Translations under genes and position numbers: made by a program
Source of the DNA: Chondrosia reniformis
Taxonomy: Eukaryota > Porifera > Demospongiae > Chondrillida > Chondrillidae
Length of the DNA: 64,000 nucleotides
NCBI GenBank assembly: GCA_947172415.1
Contig: OX359195.1
Location: forward strand, 6,999,001 to 7,063,000
Direction of reading: 5' to 3'
Part shown: piece after piece, positions 35,854-48,300 of the stretch
Layout: the number at the start of each line of letters is the position of its first letter
How positions within the stretch are numbered: position 1 is the first letter of the stretch
Notes under the pieces: generated by a model
What the model was told of the DNA's origin: nothing
What the model saw: the letters and a program-made list of their open reading frames with translations, nothing else
The model's database searches: none

Positions 35854-36624
35854 CGTATAAGTAATTTTTTATTAGATTTTAAAATTACAAGTGGAGCACA
35901 TTTAGTTAGAAAGTTTCGACTGGGTTCTTTATAACCAGAGAATTATATATTTGCATGTATTTACAAAAGTATAACAATATGACAGTAGCATTAATATAGC
36001 TTACCGTATATATAGCGGGAAGATTTGGTGAGGACATAAATTTGGCGATAGATACGGGCAATCCGCCAAATTTATATTCGATTATCGAAATGCGTTATAC
36101 TGTAAGCGTTTGCGTTACATAGCGTTTGGCGCTAACCAGTGTTGTCTAGGTGTTTCGCAGGACATAAAGATATTCCAATATACTAACTTTTTTCTTTTTT
36201 TGATTTCATTAACAGTTTTAATTATTACTTTTTTATTTTGATCTGATTTTTTATTCCAATGTTCAGAATATTACATAATTATATAAATTAAGCAGTTATT
36301 GGATGATATACACAAGAATTAGGACCACCAGCTAGAAAATATTACTTTATCCAGAAAATTTTTGTACTACATTTGCTATTATTTAGGTTCCTAACATTGA
36401 ACAAAATCTTTTCTTCAAAAGTCTTTCATTTGTATAGCATGCATGGAAAGGTTTCTATGCTCCAATCATTGTGATCAGTTTGGAAAATCAACTTCAATTA
36501 TAGATAATTATACTATATAATAGATTAACTGTGTATTGCTCTATAATAACATTGCATAAATTGAAAGAATTAAATGTAGGTTACTTCCATTCCTTTTATT
36601 TGTTCATAACATGAAAAAAAGATT
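35854..36624. other. AT-rich intergenic region with small hairpin
   Basis: No gene seen. TAAATTTGGCG (36037-36047) and CGCCAAATTTA (36064-36074) form a perfect 11-bp stem with a 16-nt loop, inside a GC-richer island (about 36000-36160) that looks like the core of an old palindromic element. Confidence 0.5.
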
Positions 36625-38536
36625 TTATTCTATTACAACATTCACACCGTTTTTTTCAAACACCATGTCCTCTACATGCTTTCCAGCAAAGTGTGCTTCA
36701 ATTTCATGCAGTTTCTTTCCTTTAGTCTCTGGGAGGAAGATTAATACAAAGAAAAAAGAGAGAACAGTGAATCCAGCAAATGTCCAAAACGCACCATAAG
36801 AATGAACAGCATTTTGATAAGAATTAAAGGTAAAGCCAATAATGGTGGCAAAGATCCAATTAACAAATGTAGCAATGCTCATGCACTTTCCTCTAACAGC
36901 CATTGGAAACATCTCTGAAGATAGGAGCCATGGTATGCCACCCCAACCAAGGGAGAAGAAAATAATAAAAGCAGCTACACTAACAATTGCCAAAGCACTA
37001 AAACCTGAGCCACAAATAATATCTGACTTTATACTTGCATTCACCACACTAGAATGTTCACAGTTGTGAGTATCATATAGATAGAAAAACACTCCTAGAG
37101 TTGTACTAAAGATGGCAATTCCCACAGAACCAATCAGCAATAGGATTTTCCTCCCTAGCAAGTCACTCAAAAGAACACAAGGAATAGTTGCTAAGATTTG
37201 AATTCCCCCAATGGCACCAGCAGCAACCTGATTGGCTGATGTAACATTGGCATCTTTAAAGATTATGGAACCATAGAAAATCACAGCATTGATACCAGTA
37301 AATTGTTGGAAAAACATGATAAAAAGAACAAGAATGAGTGGTTTCCAAACTGTGCGCTTAGGGAAGAGTTTAAAGGTCTGCATATATGTCAATTCGTGAT
37401 GGTCAGCCATCCGCTTAGATAGATCCCTTATCTCGGGATCAATGTTAATCTGTGGTCCTCGAAACCATTGCAGTGCATTGCGAGCAGCATTTTCATAATG
37501 CTTCACAAGTAACCATTGCGGAGAATCTTTAACTGTAAAGAGCAGCAGTTCAATCAAGATAACTAAGCCGAAGGCTACAGCCGCAAGGTAGTCGTAGGAA
37601 AGGTCCGTGTAATCATCATTAGTCACTGGGATGGCACCCAGACCATAGACTAGCCCAATACCGAGCACAACATTCAACTGGGGAAGTGTTCCAAGGGTTC
37701 CTCTCAATTTGGCTGGAGCAACCTCCGATATGTACATCTGCAATGCAAAGGAGGATAGATATCAAACAATAAACCACAAAATGATAAATATCCCACCACT
37801 TACTGGTACAACAAGGGAGGCAGCTCCACTGGCATAACCAGTTACTAGACGTCCTGTGTAAATCAGTCCGAGGAAGGCACTTCCCGCGACAAGGCGAGAC
37901 AGTGCTATCAGGGCCCATCCAATTAGGAATGGTATTCCCACTATCATCATCCCAGACCTCCTGCCTACAAGATCAGCTACAGGTCCAAACGTAATACCTC
38001 CAAGTGCAGCACCAACCGGTACAAGCCCCTGGGAGAGAAAGTGGATTGAAAATTAGCGACTGCTAAAGTAAACAATAATAAGTATGCAGCCATCCTCGTA
38101 GGGAAAGGTTAGCATGTAAAATGAAGTAAAACAGTTACTTTTGGCAACTGAACAAAAGTTGGATAGGGTCAGATGGCTAAGTGCTAACTAGTCCGGTGAA
38201 TTTACTTACTCCGAATATATCCTTCATTTCGGAAGAAAAGTTCACTTTGGATAAACCTATTTCAAAACTTTGGGAGGATAGTTGCGCAAGAGCTGGTGAG
38301 GAATAGCCCAATGAGTAACCAAAAAGTATGGAGATCATCACAGCTACCGAGGAAGCGTACAATACCGACCATATTCTCTGCGGGCCGCGGCAAACGGCTC
38401 GCAAATTACCGATAATGCCTTTATTTGTAACTTGTACACTTCCTTGTGAGGTTGAGTCTTCAACTGAAGACTGAAGGGATTTCTTTTCATTGCTAAGAAG
38501 CAGAGGAGATCTCTCCGAATACAGATCCCTTGACAT
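36625..38536 (-). CDS. ST5: GLUT/TRET1-like transporter, most canonical copy
   Basis: Exons 38536-38210, 38028-37804 and 37737-36625 give 554 residues. I chose ATG 38536 (MSRDLYSERSPLLLSNEKK) over an upstream in-frame ATG because it opens with the acidic dileucine signal found in three paralogues. Only this copy keeps the Arg of the loop 4 GR motif (TGRLVTGYASG) and the full TM7 QQ..G.N signature (FQQFTGINAVIFYGS). Other motifs are DLVGRRSG, MYISEVAP, KDSPQWL (Asp and Gln changes), DLLGRKILL, GWGGIPWLLSSEMFP, PETKGKKLHEIE. It is thus the best candidate for a true hexose or trehalose carrier. It is divergent from ST6, with 163 bp between starts. Confidence 0.88.
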
Positions 38537-38699
38537 TCCTCTTCTTGAATAACACGTGACAGATAGGCTAGCTAGCCATAGAAAATAACACGTGACTGAA
38601 CTGAATACAGTTACGCAATTATTGCTCAAGAAAGGTCGGTTTGCATGAGACCATAGATCCTACTACGGCAGTATAGCTAGTCTTAGCTTGTTTGTATAG
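38537..38699. promoter_or_regulatory. ST5/ST6 bidirectional promoter with two CACGTGAC boxes
   Basis: The 163-bp gap holds two copies of AATAACACGTGAC (E-boxes at 38553-38558 and 38589-38594, 36 bp apart). CACGTGAC is most of the CLEAR element GTCACGTGAC bound by TFEB/MITF-type bHLH-Zip factors that drive lysosomal genes. The motif copies are seen directly; the regulator is inferred. Confidence 0.5.
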
Positions 38700-40987
38700 A
38701 TGAATGGAGACATCCTGAATATAGCTCGGGTCGAGTACCACACGGGCCAACCCCAGTTTACCTCGCCTTGGGCCGAACAACTGGAGGCTAGTAAAAGCGC
38801 TGACCTTGTCGAGTCTTCAGTCGAGTTGGCTGCCAACTCTAGCGATAAATGTGAGCGTACTAGTGCGTTCCAGAGTTGTATCGACATCAAAGAGCTCTTA
38901 AAGGGACCAGAGAGACTTTGGGTAGTTTTTTATGCTTCCTGTGTAGCTTCTATTGGCTCCATCGTGTTGGGATATGCCGTTGGAAACACTTCTCCTCTAA
39001 CACTACAACTACAGAATGAAGACTACCAAAGAAATGTTTCTCGTGCGGCTTTCACTAAATTGCATTCTGATATATTTGGAGTGAGCTATGATGTATTAGT
39101 AAATAGTGTATCTATTAAAGCAATGCGTATGTCTGTTTTAGAAAGATACATACAAATAGCCAGCCAGTATTGTGATAGCTAATCTCATACAGAAAATTAC
39201 CATTTTAGTAAATTTCTATCCATCTCCTAATATGGGGTCTTCCCCATCTCTTAATACAGGGTCTCCTACCAACTGGTGCTGCTGTTGGTGGATTAACCTT
39301 TGGGATTGCTGCTGATGTAGCAGGTAGAAAGGTTGGGATGATAATCATGGCAGCTATTTTGCTTGGCGGTTGGGCATTAGTTGCTCTCTCCCGTCTGCTG
39401 CAAGGATCAGCCCTAGTAGGGGTAATCTACACTGGACAGGCTATAATTGGCTACGGCATTGGGAGTGCTTCTTTGATTGTTCCTGTACGTTCCTTTTCTT
39501 TTTATTTTTAAATTCTTCATTGAAATATGTTAATTGTTACACTCTAAATTTTATTAGACTAAGAATTATTCTAAACTTCTTTTAGAGTAAAGGTCTATAG
39601 GGATATAAACCTAGTGGGAGCTTTGGATGAGGATGCAAGAGTTTTCTCCTTCTCCAATGGGCCAGATATAGCTGTTTCTGGGAATTCCACCCTTTATCAT
39701 GAGTGTCCCTGGGAGTCTTTGTATTCTTCTTGATTTTTTGTGTATCCTAGACTCATGTGCACATACATGTTAGTTGTGTGTTGATTGTCAAAAGTATCTG
39801 CACAATTCTATCTATCTTTTTAAATATAGATGTACATATCTGAAGTATCTCCGCCCAAGCTAAGAGGACTTCTAGGCTCATTACCCCAGTTGTGTATCAA
39901 CATTGGTATTCTATTAGTATTTTCTTTTGGAGCTGTCCCAACAGACAATCCCCTGTACAGAGACCTTTCCTATGAGTACCTTGCTTCCATAGCATTTGGT
40001 ATACTGCTTATATATGAACTACTATTATTGACATTGAAAGAATCACCTTTTTGGCTGATTCATAAGCACCATGCAAAGAAAGCCTTAAAATCACTAAAAT
40101 GGCTTCGTGGCCCCAAAATTGACACAGCAGCTGAGCTACAGTTAATTAACGAGAAATTGGAGAAAGATGCTGATTTGAGTTATTTTGATACCTTTAAGCT
40201 CTTTCCAAAGCGAACAGTATGGAAACCTCTGATCCTGGTGTTATGTATGATGGTTTTCCAGCAGTTAAGTGGGATAATCGTAGTCATCTTTTATGCTGCA
40301 ACTATTTTTGATGCTGCTGGAATAGTCAACCCCAACCAAACAGCTGCGGTCTCCATTGGGATCATTCAAGTCATAGCAACAGTCATTTGTGTGCTGCTCA
40401 CAGACTTAGTAGGCAGAAAAGTTCTCTTGATGATAAGCTCCATGGGTCTCTGTCTATGTTTAAGTGCTTTAGGGGCCTACTTCTATGTTTACTTCTCCTA
40501 TGGATGTAGTGAAGGTGCTGCTGAAGTAGTACTTAATGGGACTGCTGCTATGAGTAATTCCACCGATTCAGTTGCCTTGGCATGTGGTAGCAGCTTTAGA
40601 TGGATGGCTATAATCAGCATTGCACTGTTCACGGGTATATACAATATCGGCATGGGAGCTGTTCCGTGGTTACTATCAGCAGAAATGTTTCCCATTGCAG
40701 TTCGTGGAAAGTGCATGAGCATTGCCACTTTTTTGCTTTGGGTTATGGCAACACTTGTCTCTTCAACATTTAGTTCATACCAAGAATTAGTTGGGTCTTA
40801 CGGGGTATTTTGGACTTTTGCTGTCTCCTGTCTTCTCTGCTTTATCTTTGTTATGATTTTCCTCCCTGAGACAAAAGGAAAAACTTTGCTAGAAATTGAA
40901 ATGCACTTTGCCGGGTCACATATTGAAGACATCTTTCTAAGGGAAGAAAGTAATTCATCTTCAAAAGAAGAAACTACAAAGCTCTGA
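38700..40987 (+). CDS. ST6: GLUT/TRET1-like sugar transporter
   Basis: Exons 38700-39080, 39260-39484 and 39830-40987 give 587 residues. Motifs: DVAGRK, MYISEVSPPKLRG, KESPFWL, FQQLSGIIVVIFYAATIF (the TM7 Asn is Ile), DLVGRKVLL, NIGMGAVPWLLSAEMFP in TM10, and PETKGKTLLEIE. The N-terminal tail (about 70 residues) is acidic and lacks an ExxxLL signal. A long loop 9-10 has N-glycosylation sites. Intron 2 carries an R1 repeat copy. It shares a short promoter with ST5. Confidence 0.88.
39588..39755 (+). repeat. dispersed repeat R1 copy in ST6 intron 2
   Basis: From GGTCTATAGGGATATAAACC through TTTCTGGGAATTCCACCC to TTTTTGTGTATCC it matches the other R1 copies, with the leading AT-rich part missing. 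Confidence 0.65.
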
Positions 40988-41627
40988 ATTTATTTATGTA
41001 CTTTAGATAATATTAATTTTAAAAATGCAACATTTCCATTATATATTTAATTTAGGATGAACTCTTAACATTATTTATTTATTTATTTATTTGACATATA
41101 TATATCTAATGAAAATTTAAAGTTATCCAATTGACTTATATAATATTGTTTAATATGAGTACAGATAAGTTTGCTTATCAGCCATATTATTTGATAATAA
41201 TACAATATATATAGTTATGCCCATAAAACATGGCTGCACTATGTATTATAACTGTGATTATGGTATACATTTGAGTATAAATTTGCAGTTTTAATATAAT
41301 AAAACGAAAAAAACCGTGTCATCCCTACATAGGGAGTACTACCGTACTCCCTGATACATACCTTCTTACATGTAGAAAACTTGTCAAACTTTGATTGATC
41401 CACCCAATTAGAATTTTTAATCAGAAATATACTAATTATACAATACAATCAGAAATTATACAGTGAGTCAAAACCAATTAAGAATCACACTCTAATAATA
41501 TGGTAAACTCAATCTGTTCAAAGTGCTGAAATATGAGTATATACACTACTCTACGACTGACTCTATGGGATTGCGTTCAAAGCTACCATTCTAATAATAA
41601 CAGCAATCTATGAAAAAGCAAAATTAG
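40988..41627. other. AT-rich intergenic region between convergent genes
   Basis: It lies between the 3' ends of ST6 (plus) and gene D (minus). It contains a TTTA run near 41068-41092 and long AT stretches. No gene or structured RNA seen. Confidence 0.6.
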
Positions 41628-44531
41628 CTACTCCAATTTTATATTCTTTTCCAATTCTGTGTCATTTTCGCATTCATTTTCTGAATTCTGTTGCTTCACT
41701 TGCAACTCAATCTCTTCATTATTCCGTCCCTCAATGCCATCTGAATAGCATGAGCTTTTATCTACTGTAGGATCCTCCAATTCATTCTGACTCAAGACTT
41801 CTACTCTTTTTACTGTTACATCCAATTCTAAATGAACATACCATATACGTATATGCGTTAAAATGTTCATGAGACCAAATTTTCACAAATTTCAAACATA
41901 TTCACAAATATTTCTCATCTCTGCATATGTACCCATACATTTAACATGCACTTTGAACATTACCACTTGATTTCAGCTTTCTTTGCTTTCGGCCATGTAA
42001 CAAAATAGACTGTATTTAAAATGGAAGTTTCATATATAATATATTTCTGTAGCAATCACCATAACTATAACTGTGCATGCTATATATGCATGTTACATCC
42101 TCATTAATAGGTTAAAATATTTCAGTAATAGACAAAGTACATATAAGGTATATATGTGTAAATGTATATACAAACCAGAATGTCTTTATAGAACTCCAGT
42201 GTTTTCGCGTTTATCAGAACAAAGAGGATCACAACTGCTGTTGCCTGCATATTGAGAAGGATATACATATATTTGATGCATAAAAATGGTTGGGAGTTAT
42301 TTAGCAATCACAATCAATGATCAAGACAGTTACTGATGAAGATCTGTATAATAATAATATGGTCTGCATTTTTAAAATATATCATCTATGTATATACAAC
42401 TTCTATTGGTCCCATTATCTCACTAGAAATATGCTAAAAACACAATAAGCTGTTGAATCTCCGTTTCCAAAGTTGATAGCACCCAAACTGAACCCGAAGG
42501 TACAAGCCATTAGTGGCAAAAGCACCAGAGATGTTATCATCAATATCCTGATTGATTACAAAGAAGAGTTAAACATGACAATTTCTCTAGATCTGTATAA
42601 TATTTTATGGCATGCAGATTGTCTAGTAAAGTTTTCCATACCCTCCTTCTTTCAAGAGCTCATACTCCTGTAATGGTGTCATATAATCTGTTCCTTTTCT
42701 GAACACTCTTATCCAAGTAAAAGCACTGATGACTAGCAACCATAAAATGATCTGCACGTATGCATACATGTATGTAAATAAGAAATGCATAATTTGTTCA
42801 AAGGCCAAATTTTCAAAATTCGCATGAATTTTCACACGCATACAATTATCGCTTTACGGTATGTGTGTATTAAGAATATTTTCTACCTTTCTGAACTGGT
42901 TCATTTAATATGCAATGTTTTTATATGCATGGATACACAAATGTACATATATATATACAGGTGAGCCAGGCCACTTAAGATGAACTTGCTTAATACAAAA
43001 TTACAACAAAAACATCCAAGATGTGGTATTACATAACATACTGTGGTAATAACAAGTAGAGGAGCAAGAAATCCCCAGTATAAGCCATCTTCTATACTAA
43101 GCCAACATCTATTATATGGAGAGAAAATGAAGCAATTGCAACTTATAATTAAATGAACGATAACATATGGAAACATAAACACTTTTCATCACTACAGCTA
43201 TCTGGCAATATACGTATATTATAATGATGAATAAAAGGAGTACATACATATACGGTATATATGGAACTAGTACATGTAAAAAATAATAATATATATATAT
43301 GTGTGTTTTACGGCTATGTAACAGTTTTTCTAAGAGCTCACTCAAATGAGTTGATAATGTATTGGCGGTCTTTTATTCTGCTCAGCAGTGTTATCAAAGA
43401 GATTATGAAAGATCCACCTATAATCACAACATAATTATATTAATATTCGCTATTATAAAGAGTTTAAATGTGTTTTACAATACTGTACATGTGCAGCTAT
43501 ATACTGTACGTTACTAACATTATAATGCTTCATGTGGTAAGCCCTTTATATATACTTTGTTATACGTATTTGGTCTAGTGCAATACATATACATACATAT
43601 CTATAATGTGCTAAATACATTGCTAATGCACCTTCCATTAAAATAATCAGCTATATTCTGAGGGTAATAATATTTAATTAATAGAAAATGTGAATAATTT
43701 ATACACTAGTTGTCAATGATGCTGGCCTAGGCCTATCACATACCATAGCTCATGGCTGGAAATGCCAGAATCAAGTATTTATGATTCTCAAGATCTGGAT
43801 ATTTATATAGCGTCAGAGCAAAAGTGTGAATGGCTTGACATAGCATCCACATAAACACAGAGAGTGACCAAAAATGTAAGAAAAAAGTAAATGTTTCACA
43901 ACCTTCCTGCATAAAGGAATGACAGTTATGTATGTTAACGAACCAACAAACAGAAGTACATATATTGCGAATACCCAACATACCAATGTAAAAGTGTACC
44001 CCGCTCCATTTATGTTGATCAGGAAGATTAGCATTGAGCAAGCCAATGATAATGTGATGTTGAAGTTAATAAAATAACACAATCTGAGAAATAGATCCTT
44101 CCTACAGCATATATATAAGTGCATATAATATAATACATTACATCTTTGTTAAGTCAGTATATACGTATATATATATAGAAATGCACACTGACACTTACTT
44201 TAGAGTAGTAAAGAACAGCAATACAGCTACATATATCACAAGTGGGATGGCAGAACCAACATACATGGCACTGGTACCAGAGACGTTGTCACTAGCATCA
44301 GAGATGTTGACACTATCATTGTCACAATCAGTCAGATTGTCTATAGTAATAGGAGTACATCCACTTCCTATGGCCTGTAGCACATGTGCCTTCACTGCCA
44401 GAAGATAGATAACTATAAAAAAGAATACTAATTAAGCTAAAAACATGTATGACCATCCAGATGATCTTTCCACTACCTGATAGCACTGTTTTAATATATT
44501 GCTGCACCATTATTTTAGAGTAAAACTTCAT
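41628..44531 (-). CDS. gene D: secretin/adhesion-type 7TM receptor, short ectodomain
   Basis: Minus-strand exons encode all seven helices: TM1 AMYVGSAIPLVIYVAVLLFF (about 44396-44200), TM2 FNITLSLACSMLIFLININ (44100), TM3 FFLHFWSLSVFMWMLCQAI (43910), TM4 GGSFIISLITLLSRI (43420), ECL2/TM5 CWLSIEDGLYWGFLAPLLV (43110), the rest of TM5 and ICL3 (42745), TM6 SLVLLPLMACTFGFSLGAIN (42540) and TM7 AVVILFVLINAKTL (42240). An acidic tail ends at 41628. CWLS..G.YW.F and the TM6 pattern mark family B2. In front of TM1 there is only a short N-glycosylated acidic segment (DCDNDSVNISDASDNVSG) and no GPS. The first exon (ATG at 44531) is a guess; more 5' exons could have been missed. Gene E is a tandem paralogue. 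Confidence 0.72.
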
Positions 44532-45325
44532 ATATATCTAAATCTATTGTCAATATATCTCCACACTGCTTAATGATCATATATAAAGGACGATAATGGC
44601 CTTTTACAACAAGTTGACAGTATATATATATACGTACGTATGCACCATTAATGTATACTTACTGTATTAGTACATACGTATACTAACTGCAATGAATCAC
44701 TATAATACGTACATGTACACTGCCCGTATTTTAAAATAATAATTTAGGTAAAATAAATTATAGGCATATTAATACAATCGACCAGCAATTAATATTACTA
44801 AATATTCTCCTTGAGAAATACAGTAGCAGTTACAATATATTGTGAGGCAAGTATATATGTATAATTTACAAGATGTGAAGAACCTATAGCTATATAGATG
44901 GCTAGCTTATTTGAGACTCTGCATGTCCTACTGTTTTGTCCAAGTCAAGTAATGCATGTGTGACTCATGATCATGTATGTATTATATAATAATCATACAT
45001 ATTCAATCACAGATACCTATATATATATATATATATATATATACGTCATCAGTCAAACAATTAAGGGTGATTGCACCAATTCTAATATTATGTACGTATA
45101 TATTGCATAGCGTTTATGTATGTATGATAGAAATAATATTAAGTTACAAACACATGTACATTATATCCGCACTCCATTTAAGTTATTACAAGCTGATACA
45201 ACAGTTCCATTCTTTACTGTTTTACTCTATGGCACGCACATCTGCATGTGAAAACAATTTAATGTATAAAACATAGTATTTGTACGTATATTTTCCTGAT
45301 CATACAATATCATAAATAATACCTT
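44532..45325. other. intergenic region with TA run
   Basis: It separates the D start from the E stop. It contains a perfect TA run at 45018-45043 and several TATACGTA palindromes. A small missed 5' exon of gene D cannot be excluded, but I see no coding signature. Confidence 0.5.
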
Positions 45326-48300
45326 TTATCTTGCATCACTGATTGCATATGGCGGATCAGTTAGTGGATCTACAGATACATGTTTCTCATTGGACTTGGT
45401 GCTGTTTTCTTGGCAATCAGGGACTATACCATGTATATATATTAGATGTCGCTGATCATATTATATTATATATATAGTCATTACATTTATACCACAGGTT
45501 CACTTTTATACCATACAGCATACAAAGTTATGGGTTGTTACAGAATGTAACCATTGCCCCCAATACCCAGCAATTGAGTTCATTATGTAAATAAATATTA
45601 TATATATATATAGAACTTTTAATAACCTTCAGATGCCATATTGTTTCCACATTGAAACCGATCCTGCAGGAATTAATGTGTCATGTCAGCATTCAGATTA
45701 TATATTTATATATACCACATTGCCATGGCAACGGGCTAGTCAATGATGCATGGGGTATATTCAGGATATACCCTAAGAAAAGTCAAACAGGATGTGAATC
45801 ATCATGCAGTCACCTGCATTATTGCATCATTGAAAATCAATCAATACCATGGACAATGGAGAATAATAGAGTTATGTTGGACTTTTGTCAGATATATAAA
45901 TATAAGAATAGATCATGAATCTCTGTGAGTATGCATATATGTGTGTATATGTACCTTTATTTGATTGATGTATAATTTAGTCCTCTCATGGAAACCAAAG
46001 TAAGCTACAAAAACTGACAATGCCTAGAAAATATAATCAAAAGAAAACAATACATATTAATATAATATTAATTAATAAATTAATTAATATTAATTAATGG
46101 TGTTATTTTTTAGAATGGTAATATATAATATATACTTGCAACAATCCCAATACACATACGTACAAGCAAGTATATACTGTATGTATATACTATCTATGAA
46201 GGAATAAGGATGTTGTTGCAATCATGTATAAAGTCTTATTGAGCGTCAGCAACATGAATTTACTAATTCTGGACGTTTCAACTCAGAGGTCTTCATCAGC
46301 AATATATTAGTATATTCACGCTGACGCTTAATAAGACTTTATTCTCATATACTATCTATATACAATTAATAACTTATATGTTAAGATATTTAAGTGGTAC
46401 GTAATTGTATATTAAAAACACACCAATAGATTGCTGACAACACTGTAATTTATAGCATGTCTATTTCCATGATTGCTGGCTGCTACGCTGAATCCAAATG
46501 TAAGAGCCATTAATGAAAGCAAGACAACTAAAATAATAATTAGCTTCCTGCAATATTCAATGATAAAAACATGTATATATTCATATCGATGTAGTCAAGT
46601 TTATCAAGTGTTTGTACTGTATACACTTTATAACACTTACAATCCTTTCTTCACTAAAATAAGCTCTTGTTCAGCTGTTAGAATTCCTGTACCCGTATTG
46701 TGAATTCTCATAAGAATGCCAGCACTTACAACCAACAGACCCAAGACTATCTATATAATTATACAGAAAGTATGAATTATATAGTACAGCACCTGAACAT
46801 ATACAGTACATACCAAACTTTAAATGGTGGTAGTATAAATTCTTACCACAATAGCCACAATGATTGGCGCAAGAAAGCTCCAATATACATTTTGTTCAAT
46901 GGGCAGCCAACATCTAGTTAGATAAGATCATATGTGAAATTAATACAGCACAGTTTATATATATACGTACTTGCACTGTATATATAATATGTATAATATA
47001 CATGTAGTTACTATTGTACAATATATTTTGAGTCCATACAGCTCAAAGATTAATTATCCTCCCATCTGCAAGTGTACAGTTGTAAGGGAACATTAAGGGG
47101 TCAAGTAGTTGTGTATATACTATGGTAGAGGTACATTCACCACAACGTACTGGTAATTTGATCCTCTTATTACTATGTACTGTTGATTCTGACCTACCCT
47201 GACACCAATGGTTATGGCAGCCATAAGAAATGAACAACCTATATACACATATACGTATACATGTACGTACATTTTCATTATAATGTTTAATTTGCAATTG
47301 GTTGTATTGCATTTTAATATAGATAATCTATCATCCATCTAAAATGTGATGTATATAGAGAGACATAGTACAACGAGTATTATATATGTATAGGTAATAT
47401 AGAGGGACAATGAAAATTAACGATTATGAACTGTAATTGACGGAGAGCCATGTGGTCAAAACATCTAATTATAACATATTTATTTTTATCACTTTCTGTG
47501 ACAATATATTGCCCAGCAATTGTTTATAATTACTATTTGCTTATAATAAAATTATACACTTCATGTGTTGAAATTAAAAGGATGCATATTATGTAATGAC
47601 AACTATACCTGAATACATATATCAACCACTGCCTATTTGTTGTCATGATATTGTTCAATGAATTAGTGATTGATTAGTGACATTCTCACCATAACCAATG
47701 GCAGGAAATATGTTCAAAAGGATTCTATGATTCTCTAGATCAGGATACTTGTACAGCATTAGACAGAAGATATAAATGGCCTCGCAGACCATCCACATGA
47801 AAACAGACAGGGACATGAAATGAAGAAAGAAGCTCACTGTTTCGCATCCAGTCTGTGTATGAAATGACATTAGTCATTTGGATCATAATATTATTGTGAC
47901 TATACGTATATATATTATATAGTACATAATACATACGTATATATATATAGACCCAAGGGACATAATTTACATGTACGTATATGTCACATTAAAGCAATTG
48001 CAAATGTACGTAAAAATTCAATATTTTTCTCATTTTGTGTTTATTGTTTTACGTATATACATTTATCATACTTTATATATATACTAAGTATTTTCAGTAT
48101 ATTTATCATTATATAAAATTCATTATCTGGAGTCTAAATATGTATATACATTTCCATTGCTGTTCAATTAGTACTTTGTTTAACAGTAAATTGATGAAAA
48201 CAGTATAGTACATAATATAAGTTATACGTATATACAGCTATAATTGCCATTTAATTGATTATGATTCAACAGTTAAGGCTCCTAGATTGAATATGTTAAT

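Noticed and set aside
38537-38629. Longer N-terminus for ST5 from an upstream ATG
   Set aside because: It would consume the shared promoter, including the CACGTG boxes, and place a hydrophobic stretch before the dileucine signal, unlike the paralogues.
45652-45928. Plus-strand frames of 61-88 residues
   Set aside because: They lie in gene E introns and overlap a palindromic stretch (GGGTATATTC...ATATACCC); no coding bias.
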